The notes below the pieces were generated by a model. That model had not been told where the DNA came from, searched no databases, and saw only the letters and a list, made by a program, of their open reading frames with translations. A DNA stretch of 59,327 nt from DASSKK01 sp035690495 (lineage in GTDB: Bacteria; Actinomycetota; Actinomycetes; Propionibacteriales; Nocardioidaceae): assembly GCA_035690495.1 (NCBI GenBank), contig DASSKK010000067.1, positions 1 to 59,327 of the forward strand. The letters are read 5' to 3'. Within the stretch, counting starts at the first letter, position 1. Every line of letters starts with the position of its first letter. Of the stretch, positions 25,685 through 35,443 are shown in pieces. The position numbers and the translations under genes are program-made.

Positions 25685-27140
25685 CAGAACACCTCGGCCA
25701 GACCCTGCTGCTGCAGCGGGTGCGGCTCCTTGTGCCGGCCGGGCACCTCGCCGCAGAGCCGAGGGGTCGGGTAGATCTTGCCCGGGTTGGACACGCCCGC
25801 GGGGTCGAACGCGCAGCGGATCAGCTGCATGGTGTCCAGGTCGGCGTCGTTGAACATCTTCGGCATGTACGCCGCCTTGTCGATCCCCACCCCGTGCTCG
25901 CCTGTGATCGAGCCCCCGTGGCCGATGCACAGGTCGAGGATCTGCCCGCTCACCTTCTCGGCTGCCTCGCCGGCGCCCTCGACCCCGTCGTCGAACAGCA
26001 CCAGCGGATGCAGGTTCCCGTCACCGGCGTGGAAGACGTTGGCCACCCGCACCCCGGAGGTCTGCGACAGCTCGGCGATCCCCCGGAGCACCTCGGGCAA
26101 CGCGGTGCGCGGGATGACGCCGTCCTGGACGATGTAGTCGGGGCTGATCCGTCCCATCGCCGCGAACGCCGACTTGCGGCCCTTCCAGATCAGCGCCCGA
26201 TCCTCCGGGTCGGTGGCGACCCGCAGCTCGAAGGCCGCGTTGTCGCGGCACAGCCGCTCGACCTCGTGGTACTCGTGTTCGACCTCCACCGCGGCGCCGT
26301 CCAGCTCGACCACCAGCACCGCACCTGCCCCTTCGGGGTAGTTGCAGCGCACCGCGGCCTCGGCCGCCTCGATCGACAGCGCGTCCATCATCTCGATGGC
26401 TGCCGGAACGATGCCCGCAGCGATGATCGCCGAGGTGGCGGCGCCGGCCTCGTCGGTGGAGGCGAACCCGGCCAGCACCGTGCGGATCTGCTCGGGGTCG
26501 CGCACGAGCCGGACGGTGACTGCGGTGACCATCCCGAGTGTTCCCTCCGAGCCGACCACCGCGCCGAGCAGGTCGTAGCCCGGTGCGTCGGGGGCCATCG
26601 TGCCCAGCTGGACGATCTCGCCCTGGGGGGTGACCATCTCGGCGCCGAGGACGTGGTTGGTGGTGAAGCCGTACTTCAGGCAGTGCGCCCCGCCGGAGTT
26701 CTCCGCGACGTTGCCGCCGATCGAGCACACCTGCTGGCTCGACGGATCGGGCGCGTAGTGGTAGCCGTACGGCGCAGCGGCGCGGCTGACGTCGAGGTTG
26801 ATCACCCCCGGCTCCACGACCGCGCGCTGGTCCTCACGGCGTACCTCGCGCACCGCCCGCATCCGGGAGGTGACGATGAGTACGCCGTCCGCGCGCGGAA
26901 GCGCACCGCCGGACAAGCCGGTGCCGGAGCCACGGGCCACGAAGGGCAACCCGTGCTCGGCGCAGGCCCGGATGATCGTCGCGAGCTGCTCGGCGGTCTC
27001 GGGCATCACCGCCAGCCCGGGCGTCACCTTGTAGTAGGCGAGGCCGTCGCACTCGTAGGTGCGCAGCCGCGCGTGATCGGTGATCACGGCGTCGGCCGGC
27101 AGGATCTCCAGCGCCACCCGGGAGACCGCCTCGAGAGCCG

Positions 27141-27144
<4 letters not shown>
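25684..27144 (-). CDS. glcD: Glycolate oxidase subunit GlcD (FAD-linked)
   Basis: 486 aa flavoprotein of the GlcD/D-lactate dehydrogenase family. FAD-contact segments are PFVARGSGTGLSGGALP (about residue 70), SSQQVCSIGGNVAENSGG (about 135) and GLMVGSEGTLG-like VVGSEGTLGMVTAV (about 195); the catalytic-domain signature HAGDGNLHPLVLFD and GEHGVGIDK appear later. It oxidises glycolate to glyoxylate together with GlcE and GlcF. Its own start overlaps the malate synthase stop (4 bp), so malate synthase and the oxidase are one operon. Confidence 0.93.
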
Positions 27145-28745
<1,601 letters not shown>

Positions 28746-28777
28746 GTGCTCCTCCTGTGCTGTCCTCTGGGGTGGGG

Positions 28778-29521
28778 TCAGTCCTCGGTCATGGGCAGGC
28801 TGCGGAATGTGAAGCGGATGTGGTCCTCGACGAGCGCGGGGGCGGAGTCGGCGTCGCCGGCCCGGATCGCGTCGAAGAGGCGATGGTGCTGGGCTCGCAG
28901 CTGGTCGCGCAGCGGTCTCCAGTCGGGCAGCCGCTGCAGGCCGCGCAGAATCGGGGCGTGCATCGCGTCCCGGATCGCGATCGTCATGTCGGCGACCAGC
29001 CGGTTCCGGCCGGCCTCGGCCACCGCGACGTGGAAGGCAGTGTCCCACCGGTTGAACGTCTGCTGGTCCTCGGTCCCGTCCATCTGCTCCAACGCCTCGT
29101 CCATCGTCGCGCAGTCGGCGTCGGTGGCCCGCTGGCAGGCCAGCCGGATGCTGTGGCGTTCGAGCATCACGCGCGCCTCCACGACGTCCTCGAGCGGGAA
29201 GTTGGCCAGGGCAACGTGCAGCCGCACCAGCCGGGTGAGTGCCTCGCTGGGCATCGCCGCCACGGTCGTGCCGCTGCCCGGGCCGACCCCGACGGCCGAG
29301 CGGAGTACGCCGTGCGCCTCGAGCGCCCGGATGGCCTCCCGCACGGCCGAACGGCTCACCCCGAGCCGGGGCGCCAGGTCGCGCTCGGAGGGCAGCCGGT
29401 CACCGACCCGCAGCTTGCCCTGGAGGATCTGCTCCTCGATCTGCGCGACGACGAGCTCGTCGGCTCGGCTGCGCTCGACCGGCTGCCAGTCGGGGTCTTG
29501 GCGTCCCGTCAGCCCAGTCAA
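28778..29521 (-). CDS. FadR/GlcC-type GntR transcriptional regulator
   Basis: 247 aa. The GntR winged helix occupies about residues 20-90 (GDRLPSERDLAPRLGVSRSA and VREAIRALEAHGVLRS), followed by an FCD-type all-helical ligand domain with metal-binding His residues (WDTAFHVAVAEAG and AQHHRLFDAI). It lies between malate synthase (33 bp downstream) and a divergent permease, and a perfect palindrome TGGTCTGACCA is in the gap upstream. It probably senses glycolate or lactate/glyoxylate and controls both directions. Confidence 0.9.
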   Translation of the reverse strand: MTGLTGRQDPDWQPVERSRADELVVAQIEEQILQGKLRVGDRLPSERDLAPRLGVSRSAVREAIRALEAHGVLRSAVGVGPGSGTTVAAMPSEALTRLVRLHVALANFPLEDVVEARVMLERHSIRLACQRATDADCATMDEALEQMDGTEDQQTFNRWDTAFHVAVAEAGRNRLVADMTIAIRDAMHAPILRGLQRLPDWRPLRDQLRAQHHRLFDAIRAGDADSAPALVEDHIRFTFRSLPMTED

Positions 29522-29597
29522 CCCAGAGCCTCCCGTGTCTGCCGCCTGCCGTGCCTGCCCTTGACGCTGTGTTCCCGGTCACTCTATCGTCCGATGC

Positions 29598-29612
29598 AAT
29601 GGTCTGACCATT
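29598..29612. promoter_or_regulatory. Perfect palindromic operator for FadR/GlcC-type regulator
   Basis: AATGGTCTGACCATT is a perfect 15-bp palindrome with a central T, located 77 bp from the regulator start and 67 bp from the permease start. The core TGGT-N3-ACCA is the usual FadR-subfamily (FadR, LldR, GlcC, PdhR) binding site. It should be the site where the adjacent regulator controls itself, the malate synthase/glycolate oxidase operon and the permease. Confidence 0.75.
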
Positions 29613-29678
29613 CGACGAGCGGCTTGGCCGTCCACACCGGGCGGTGGTCGACGTCGAGCTTTCGGGATGAGGTGCCAG

Positions 29679-31337
29679 ATGTTCCAGCAGATCCTCGATC
29701 CGCTCCACACCGTGGCAGGCAGCACTCTCGTGGCGCTGGTGCCGGTGATCGTGCTGCTGCTTGCGCTGGCGGTGTTCAAGCTCGGCGCCTGGCAGTCGGT
29801 GGCCATCGGCGCGGTCGTCACGGTGCTGCTCGGCATCTTCGTGTGGCAGGCCCCGGCCGACTCGGCCCTGACGGCGTACGGCCTCGGCGCGGCCACCGGT
29901 GTGTGGTCGATCGACTGGATCGTGTTCTGGGGCGTGATCATCTACAACACGATGGTCAGCACCGGGGCCTTCGACGCCTTCAAACGCTGGCTGGTCGCCC
30001 AGGCGACCGCCGACATCCGGGTGCAGACCCTGCTGATCGCGTGGGCGTTCGGGGCGCTGCTGGAGGGCCTCGTCGGGTTCGGCTACCCGTGGGCGGTGGT
30101 CGCGCCGATCCTGATCGGGTTCGGCATCATCGACATCGCGGCGATCCGGGTGGCCGCCCTGGCCAACAACGCGCCGGTCTCGTTCGGCGCACTCGGCGCA
30201 CCGATCATCGGGCTCGCCGCCGTCACCGGACTGCCGTTGATGGCGCTCTCGGCATCGATCGGCAAGATCGTCGCGATCCTCGCGCTCGCGCCGCCGTGGA
30301 TCCTCATCTACCTGGTCAGCGGCAAGCGTGGGCTGAAGACCGGGTGGCCGCTGGCGATCGTCGGCTCGCTCGCCTACATCGCCGGACAGTTCCCGACCTC
30401 GCAGTTCCTCGGGCCCTACCTGCCCGACATCATCGGGTCGCTGGTGTGCTTCGCCGCGCTGCTGATCCTGCTGCGCCTCTGGCAGCCGCGCGAGCTGCTC
30501 GGCTTCGGAGGCGAGCCGCTGACCGACGAGCAGGTAGCCACCCAGGCGGCCGAGTCGAAGGACACCCCGCCGATGGGACCGGGTGCGGCCAGCCCCCAGG
30601 ACGCGCAGCGCTCCGGCGCCGGCGCACTGCGCGGGCTGGTGCCGTTCATCATCCTGATCGTGGTGGTGGTGATCTGGACCGGGCCATGGCTGGCGCTGCA
30701 GAAGCACGTGGTGTTCGAGCCCGCCGTGAACGCCGTATCCTCACTGTCGCACAAGGCCAGCAGCGTCTCCTGGTCGTTCGCCCCGCTGGTGGCGGGGACC
30801 GCGATCCTGGTCTGCTGGCTGCTGATCGCGGCGTACCTGCGACCGAACGCCTCTCAGCTGCGCGAGGTGTTCGCCGAGACGTACCGGCAGATGTGGGGCG
30901 CGATGCTGGTCGGCCCGCTGATCTTCGGGCTCGCGCAGGTCTACAACTACTCCGGGATGGCCAACTCGATGGCGAACGGGTTCTCCAAGCTCGGCGTCGG
31001 CTACGTGGTCGTCGCGCCGATCCTGGGCTGGATCGCGGTGGCGCTGTCGGGCAGCAACACCACCTCCAACGCGGTGTTCGGACAGTTCCAGTACGCCGTG
31101 GCGAAGCTGCTGAACGCGCCGGTGCTGCTGTTCCCCTCGCTGAACTCGCTCGGGGCCGAGGTCGGCAAGCCGGTGGCGCCGCAGACCGCGAGCGTCGGAG
31201 TCTCCACGACCAAGTTCGTGCGCAACGAGGGCGCGGTGATCCGCTACAACATGGGCTGGACGCTGATCATCCTCGCCTACCTCATCGGCATCGGCTGCCT
31301 GTTCTACTTCGTGCTTCCCGGGTCGGTCAGCCTGTAG
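29679..31337 (+). CDS. L-lactate/glycolate permease (LctP/GlcA family)
   Basis: 552 aa, about 13 transmembrane helices, LctP family (LldP/GlcA), proton-coupled uptake of lactate or glycolate. Recognisable family segments are AFGALLEGLVGFGYPWAVVAP (first half), NNAPVSFGALGAPIIGLA, SGSNTTSNAVFGQFQ and VGKPVAPQTASVGVSTT near the C-terminus. The ATG at 29679 has GAGGTG just upstream; an ATG 12 bases earlier is in frame and cannot be excluded. Context with glcDEF and malate synthase favours glycolate as the main cargo. It is divergent from its likely regulator across the palindromic operator. Confidence 0.92.
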   Translation: MFQQILDPLHTVAGSTLVALVPVIVLLLALAVFKLGAWQSVAIGAVVTVLLGIFVWQAPADSALTAYGLGAATGVWSIDWIVFWGVIIYNTMVSTGAFDAFKRWLVAQATADIRVQTLLIAWAFGALLEGLVGFGYPWAVVAPILIGFGIIDIAAIRVAALANNAPVSFGALGAPIIGLAAVTGLPLMALSASIGKIVAILALAPPWILIYLVSGKRGLKTGWPLAIVGSLAYIAGQFPTSQFLGPYLPDIIGSLVCFAALLILLRLWQPRELLGFGGEPLTDEQVATQAAESKDTPPMGPGAASPQDAQRSGAGALRGLVPFIILIVVVVIWTGPWLALQKHVVFEPAVNAVSSLSHKASSVSWSFAPLVAGTAILVCWLLIAAYLRPNASQLREVFAETYRQMWGAMLVGPLIFGLAQVYNYSGMANSMANGFSKLGVGYVVVAPILGWIAVALSGSNTTSNAVFGQFQYAVAKLLNAPVLLFPSLNSLGAEVGKPVAPQTASVGVSTTKFVRNEGAVIRYNMGWTLIILAYLIGIGCLFYFVLPGSVSL

Positions 31338-31395
31338 CCTCGTTGGCTTCACTGCTCGTGTCTCGTTTGTGGTGGCTGCCGTCGCCACATCGCAC

Positions 31396-31509
31396 TCAGG
31401 CGGCCCTGTTGCCGATGCGGCGGGTGCCGGTGTGGTCGACGAGGTAGTAGCCGCCGTAGGGGTCGCGCCAGACATACAGCCCGGGGAAGGGTCTGCCAGC
31501 CGGCGAAGG
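31396..31509 (-). pseudogene. Relic of the C-terminus of a DUF222/HNH endonuclease
   Basis: On the minus strand, one frame reads PSPAGRPFPGLYVWRDPYGG then YYLVDHTGTRRIGNRAA and a TGA stop at 31396. The pattern of aromatic-rich W-DP-G-YLVDHTGTRR is that of the very end of actinobacterial DUF222/13E12-type HNH endonucleases. No start or upstream part exists: the frame runs into the end of boxB just above 31510. So this is a ~38-codon leftover of a lost gene, which suggests recombination at the boxB 3' end. Confidence 0.65.
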
Positions 31510-31515
31510 TCGACG

Positions 31516-32991
31516 CTAGACCAGGCCCTCCTCGGCGAGGTGTACGTAGTCGAACTCGACGGGCTGGTCGTTGATCCCGGTCAGGGGAGGAGCGATCCAG
31601 CCGGCGAACTCGCCGTACTCGTACTCGGGCACCATCAGGGCGGCGACGGTACGTCGGTCCTCCTCGGAGGGCAGCCACTCACCTGCGCGCGCGTCCCACT
31701 CCTCGGCGGACAGCACCTGCCCGTCGGGGCTGATGCGGTGCGCGGCGTACACGCCGACCTGGCGGTGGAAGCCCTCGTGCGGGAGGTACAGACGCTCCTC
31801 GACGCCGGCGTCCTCGAGCGCCTGGTTCCAGCGACGGACCCCGTTCGCGCAGTCGGCGGCGTACTCGTCGCGCAGGTCGAGGTTCAGCGCCGAGAGCATC
31901 GGCACCCGCTTCTCACGGATCTCGTCGCCCTCGACGTACCGCATCGTGCGGGAGTCGTCGAGCAGCACGTGGTCGTCCTTGCGCCGCGTCTCCTGCCAGC
32001 GGCCCTTGAGTCCGGAGGAGTAGTAGTTGCCGGCGTTGGTGGACTGCTCGGAGCCGAACAGGTCCAGGGAGACCGAGTACTGGAAGTTGAGGTACTTCTG
32101 GATGATCTGCAGCGGGATGCCGCCGTGCTCGAGCACGTGGTCGGCGCCGTGCTCGGCGATCAGCTCGGCGGTCCGCTGGACGGTGCGCTGCACGCCCGTC
32201 GTACCGACGAACATGTGGTGCGCCTCCTCCTTGAGCATGAACTCGCAGGTGCGCGCCAGCGGGTCGAACGCGGACTCCTTCAACGTGCCGAGCTGGTACT
32301 TCCCGTCGCGGTCGGTGAAGTAGGTGAACATGAAGAACTGCAGCCAGTCGGTCGTCTCCTCGTTGAACGCACCCAGGATCCGCGGCGAGTCGAGATCGCC
32401 GGAGTTGCGCTTGAGCAGCTGCTCGGCCTCCTGGCGGCCCTCGCGGCCGAAGTAGGCGTGCAGGAGGTAGACCATCGCCCACAGGTGACGGCCCTCCTCG
32501 ACGTTGACCTGGAACAGGTTGCGCAGGTCGTAGATGCTCGGCGCGGTGTCACCGAGGATCCGCTGCTGCTCGACCGACGCCGGCTCGGTGTCGCCTTGGA
32601 CCACGATCAACCGCATCAGGTCCGCCCGATGCTCGCCGGGCACCTCCTGCCAGACGGGTTCGCCTATGTGCTTGCCGAAGTTGATAGCCCGGTCCGGGTC
32701 CCGCTCGGCGAGGAAGATCCCCCACCGGTACTCCTCCATCGGCACGTGCGCGAAGTGCGCCCACCCGTCGCGGCCGACCGCGATCGCGGTGCGCAGGTAG
32801 ACGTCCTTGGTCGGCAGCGCCGGCCCGAGCGTCTTCCACCAGTCCAGGAACTTCGGCTGCCAGCCCTCCAATGCCCGCTGCAGCCGGCGGTCCTCGGCGA
32901 GGTTGACGTTGTTCGGGATGCGCTCGTCGTAGTCGATCGTGCTCAGCGGCCCGGTCGGGGCGGGCGCGGCACCGGTGCGCGTGTCGGTCAT
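31516..32991 (-). CDS. boxB: Benzoyl-CoA 2,3-epoxidase subunit BoxB
   Basis: 491 aa di-iron oxygenase of the ferritin-like fold. The two carboxylate/histidine motifs are visible as EEGRHLW (residues 165-171) and KEEAHHMF (254-261), with ALARTCE-type helices between. Length fits BoxB (~475 aa). It epoxidises benzoyl-CoA using O2 and electrons from the reductase/ferredoxin pair; BoxC then opens the ring. It is separated from boxC by about 9.5 kb of glycolate genes, unlike the compact proteobacterial box operons. A divergent thioesterase gene begins 105 bp upstream. Confidence 0.95.
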   Translation of the reverse strand: MTDTRTGAAPAPTGPLSTIDYDERIPNNVNLAEDRRLQRALEGWQPKFLDWWKTLGPALPTKDVYLRTAIAVGRDGWAHFAHVPMEEYRWGIFLAERDPDRAINFGKHIGEPVWQEVPGEHRADLMRLIVVQGDTEPASVEQQRILGDTAPSIYDLRNLFQVNVEEGRHLWAMVYLLHAYFGREGRQEAEQLLKRNSGDLDSPRILGAFNEETTDWLQFFMFTYFTDRDGKYQLGTLKESAFDPLARTCEFMLKEEAHHMFVGTTGVQRTVQRTAELIAEHGADHVLEHGGIPLQIIQKYLNFQYSVSLDLFGSEQSTNAGNYYSSGLKGRWQETRRKDDHVLLDDSRTMRYVEGDEIREKRVPMLSALNLDLRDEYAADCANGVRRWNQALEDAGVEERLYLPHEGFHRQVGVYAAHRISPDGQVLSAEEWDARAGEWLPSEEDRRTVAALMVPEYEYGEFAGWIAPPLTGINDQPVEFDYVHLAEEGLV

Positions 32992-33096
32992 CGCAACTTC
33001 CCTGCGGTCGGGGGACCCATCCGCTTTAAGTTCTACACTTGTTCTGCGATTCTGCCAAGACTTTGTCGACTATTGCCGCTGCGGGATACTGGCCCG

Positions 33097-33492
33097 ATGA
33101 CGAGCAGCGTGCCCACCGATATCATCGGTCCCTTCGTGGAGTACCTCGGCCTGGAGATCAAGGAGGCCGACGGCGACCACGTGCTCGGGGTGTGGAGCGT
33201 CGAGCCGAGGCTGCACCAGCCCTACGGGATCCTGCACGGCGGCGTGCACTGCAGTGTCGTGGAGACGCTGGCCAGCGTGGGAGCGGCGCTGTGGTTCGAG
33301 GACCGGGGCAAGGTCGTCGGAGTCACCAACAGCACCGACTTCTTCCGCGCCGTCACCACCGGGCGGCTGGCCTCGACGGCGACGCCGCTGCACCGCGGCC
33401 GGTCCCAGCAGCTGTGGGTCGTGGAGACCCGCGACGACCAGGAGCGGCTGGTGGCGCGCGGCCAGGTCCGCCTGCAGAACCTGGCCGACTAG
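33097..33492 (+). CDS. PaaI-type hotdog thioesterase, divergent from boxB
   Basis: 131 aa hotdog-fold acyl-CoA thioesterase. The PaaI-like motif HQPYGILHGGVHCSVVETLAS contains the HGG tripeptide followed by the catalytic-position acidic residue in SVVET. It is divergent from boxB and shares its promoter gap. A role in hydrolysing stalled aryl-CoA such as benzoyl-CoA, as a safety valve that recycles CoA, is known for PaaI in phenylacetate degradation and for BoxE-like proteins, and is inferred here from position. No BoxD aldehyde dehydrogenase lies next to it. Confidence 0.88.
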   Translation: MTSSVPTDIIGPFVEYLGLEIKEADGDHVLGVWSVEPRLHQPYGILHGGVHCSVVETLASVGAALWFEDRGKVVGVTNSTDFFRAVTTGRLASTATPLHRGRSQQLWVVETRDDQERLVARGQVRLQNLAD

Positions 33493-33503
33493 CCTTTCGT
33501 GCC

Positions 33504-34307
33504 TTAGTTGCTGGCCTCGCCGTAGTTGAAGGTCGTGGTGCAGCCACCGTCCACGGGTACGACGGACCCGGTCATGAAGGAGGACGCGCCGGAGGCCAGG
33601 AAGAGCGCGACCTCGGCGACCTCGGCTGGTTTGGCCTGCCGGCCAAGCGGCTGCATGCCGGCGGCCTTCTCCCGGACGGCGGTGGCCGCCGCGAACTCTT
33701 CCGGGCTCAGCCTGGCCGCGCGCCGACCCAGGCCTGTGTCGACGTAGCCGGGACAGATCGCGTTGACCCGGATGCCGTGCGGACCGTAGTCGACGGCCAT
33801 CTGACGGGTCAGGTTGACGATCGCGCCCTTGGATGCGCAGTAGGCGGGGGCGTTGGGGGCGCCGATGAGACCGTACGTGGACGCGATGTTGACGATGCGC
33901 CCCTCCCCGCGGGACACGAAGTGACGTAGGGCGTACTTCGAGCACAGGAAAGTCCCCCGCAGGTTGACGTCGATGACGCGGTCGAAGTCTTCCGGAGAGA
34001 GCTCGTGCAGCATGGCCCGCCCGCCCCCCACCCCCGCGTTGTTGACCAGGACGTCGAGTCCTCCGTGCCGGCTGGTCGCCTCCTCCACCAGGTGCGCGCA
34101 GGCTTCCGGGTCGCTGACGTCCGCGGCTACGAACGTAGCCGCACCGCCCGCCTCGCGGATCTCCCGAGCCGTCCGCTCACCGTCGTCGGCCAGGACGTCC
34201 GACACGATCACCCGTGCGCCCGCCTCCGCGAGCGCAGACGCGATCGCCTTGCCGATCCCGTGAGCCGAGCCCGTGACCACGGCGCTCTGGTCGTCGATAC
34301 GCGTCAT
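33504..34307 (-). CDS. SDR family oxidoreductase (FabG-like)
   Basis: 267 aa classical short-chain dehydrogenase. The NAD(P) motif TGSAHGIG is at about residue 12, NNAG near 92, and the catalytic Ser-Tyr-Lys in NIASTYG and YCASK near 155-160. The ending VPVDGGCTTTFNYGEASN is typical of FabG-like dehydrogenases. The ATG overlaps the rpiR-type regulator stop by 4 bp, so it is in the same transcript as that regulator. Substrate is unknown; a hydroxy-acid or sugar-type alcohol linked to the dipeptide/RpiR cluster is possible. Confidence 0.87.
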   Translation of the reverse strand: MTRIDDQSAVVTGSAHGIGKAIASALAEAGARVIVSDVLADDGERTAREIREAGGAATFVAADVSDPEACAHLVEEATSRHGGLDVLVNNAGVGGGRAMLHELSPEDFDRVIDVNLRGTFLCSKYALRHFVSRGEGRIVNIASTYGLIGAPNAPAYCASKGAIVNLTRQMAVDYGPHGIRVNAICPGYVDTGLGRRAARLSPEEFAAATAVREKAAGMQPLGRQAKPAEVAEVALFLASGASSFMTGSVVPVDGGCTTTFNYGEASN

Positions 34308-35245
34308 CTTGTCCCTCTCCTCGGTCTCGGTCTGCGGGTGGTCGACGGGCCGCGACGGCCCGGCGACGAGTTCTGGGTCTGAGGAGCCCGGGCCCGGGTG
34401 TGGCCCACGGCCTGAGCCTCCCACTGCTTCATTCGCCTCAGACCGGTGTTACCGGCGTGGGCCATGACCGACTCCACGATGACCTCCACGAGCGCCATCA
34501 GAGCCACGAAGGTGTCGAAGGGCACGGCCTCGACCTCGACCGGGAGGACCACGTCGGCCACGGACGCGACCGGCGACATCCATCGGTCGGTGATCAAGAC
34601 GATGTCCGCGGCGGCGGCTTTGGCCTGCCGCGCCAGCTCCAGCGCACCGGGCTCGTAGCGCCGCAGATCCAAGATCACGAAGACCGAGCGCCGCTTCGCG
34701 TCCAAGATCAGGCCGGCGTCCCGGCGTAGCGGCTCCTCGACAAAGACCACGTCCGAACGGATCTGGGAGAGCTGCAATGCCAAGATCCGAGCGATGGAGC
34801 CGGAGAAGAACCCGCCGGTCACGACGACGCGCTTGGGGCACTCGGCGATCAGCGTCGCGGCGGAGGCCAGCTCGGAGGATGGCGTGAGATGCAACGTGGC
34901 CTCGAGCGCGTCGATGCGCCGGTGCATCGCCTCCCCCAGCGGCGTTGCCTGCCGGTGTGCGGCACCCTGGGCCAGGGTGCGCAGGACGGGGCTGCTCACG
35001 CCGTTCGAGACCTCGGCGCGCAGGCTCTGCTGCATGTCGCTGAACCCCGCGAAGCCCAGGTGGACGGCGAACCGGACCACGGTGGCAGCGCTCACCCCGA
35101 CGGCGTCTGCCAGGGAGTGGCTGGTGCCGAGCCCGCAGGCCGGGTAGTCCGCGAGGAGCCCGCGCGCCACCCGACGCTCGGCCTCGCTGAGCTCCTCCAT
35201 CAGCTCGTGGACCCGCGTCGAGACAGCGGGTGGTTCCGTGCGCAT
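34304..35245 (-). CDS. RpiR/MurR family transcriptional regulator
   Basis: 313 aa. The N-terminal HTH_6 domain (about residues 10-85, with LADAVGVSAATVVRFAVHLG as the recognition helix region) is followed by a SIS sugar-phosphate isomerase-like domain (about 125-265; RVVVTGGFFSGSIARILALQL and DIVLITDRWMSP). RpiR proteins usually sense phosphorylated sugars, including muramyl derivatives, but several control amino acid or peptide genes. The last ~35 residues are basic and disordered. It is divergent from the peptide ABC operon across 198 bp. Confidence 0.9.
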   Translation of the reverse strand: MRTEPPAVSTRVHELMEELSEAERRVARGLLADYPACGLGTSHSLADAVGVSAATVVRFAVHLGFAGFSDMQQSLRAEVSNGVSSPVLRTLAQGAAHRQATPLGEAMHRRIDALEATLHLTPSSELASAATLIAECPKRVVVTGGFFSGSIARILALQLSQIRSDVVFVEEPLRRDAGLILDAKRRSVFVILDLRRYEPGALELARQAKAAAADIVLITDRWMSPVASVADVVLPVEVEAVPFDTFVALMALVEVIVESVMAHAGNTGLRRMKQWEAQAVGHTRARAPQTQNSSPGRRGPSTTRRPRPRRGTR

Positions 35246-35283
35246 CGCGTGCCCTTCCTCTCGGGTCTCCCGCTGAATGAAAC

Positions 35284-35327
35284 ATTACACAACGCGCTAG
35301 TTCGCCCTCTGTTGCAACATCTGTAAT
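35284..35327. promoter_or_regulatory. AT-rich divergent operator region (RpiR candidate)
   Basis: This gap is conspicuously AT-rich against its flanks. It holds the perfect palindrome TGTTGCAACA (35310-35319) and an outer inverted pair ATTACA (35284-35289) / TGTAAT (35322-35327). The gap separates the RpiR-type gene (start 35245) from the dipeptide-binding-protein gene (start 35444), so these symmetric sites are likely binding sites for the RpiR-type regulator. Inference only. Confidence 0.4.
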
Positions 35328-35443
35328 AACGATTCCGTAACGCATGGGCCTGCGCTCTGCCCTCGCGACCCACTGTCTTCATACGCTCGGCGACGACGGG
35401 GCTTCCGGTTCGGCGAGCCAAGCAGGTAAGGAGTGGGTGAGCG

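Noticed and set aside
31372..31388. GTGGC-N7-GCCAC hairpin after the permease gene
   Set aside because: Short stem, no T run, and within the GC-rich background such repeats are expected by chance; kept only as a weak terminator possibility.
31349..31678. 109-aa minus-strand frame overlapping the boxB 3' end
   Set aside because: It is in the wrong frame: the real relic in this place is read in another frame (31396-31509) and the rest is boxB coding DNA.
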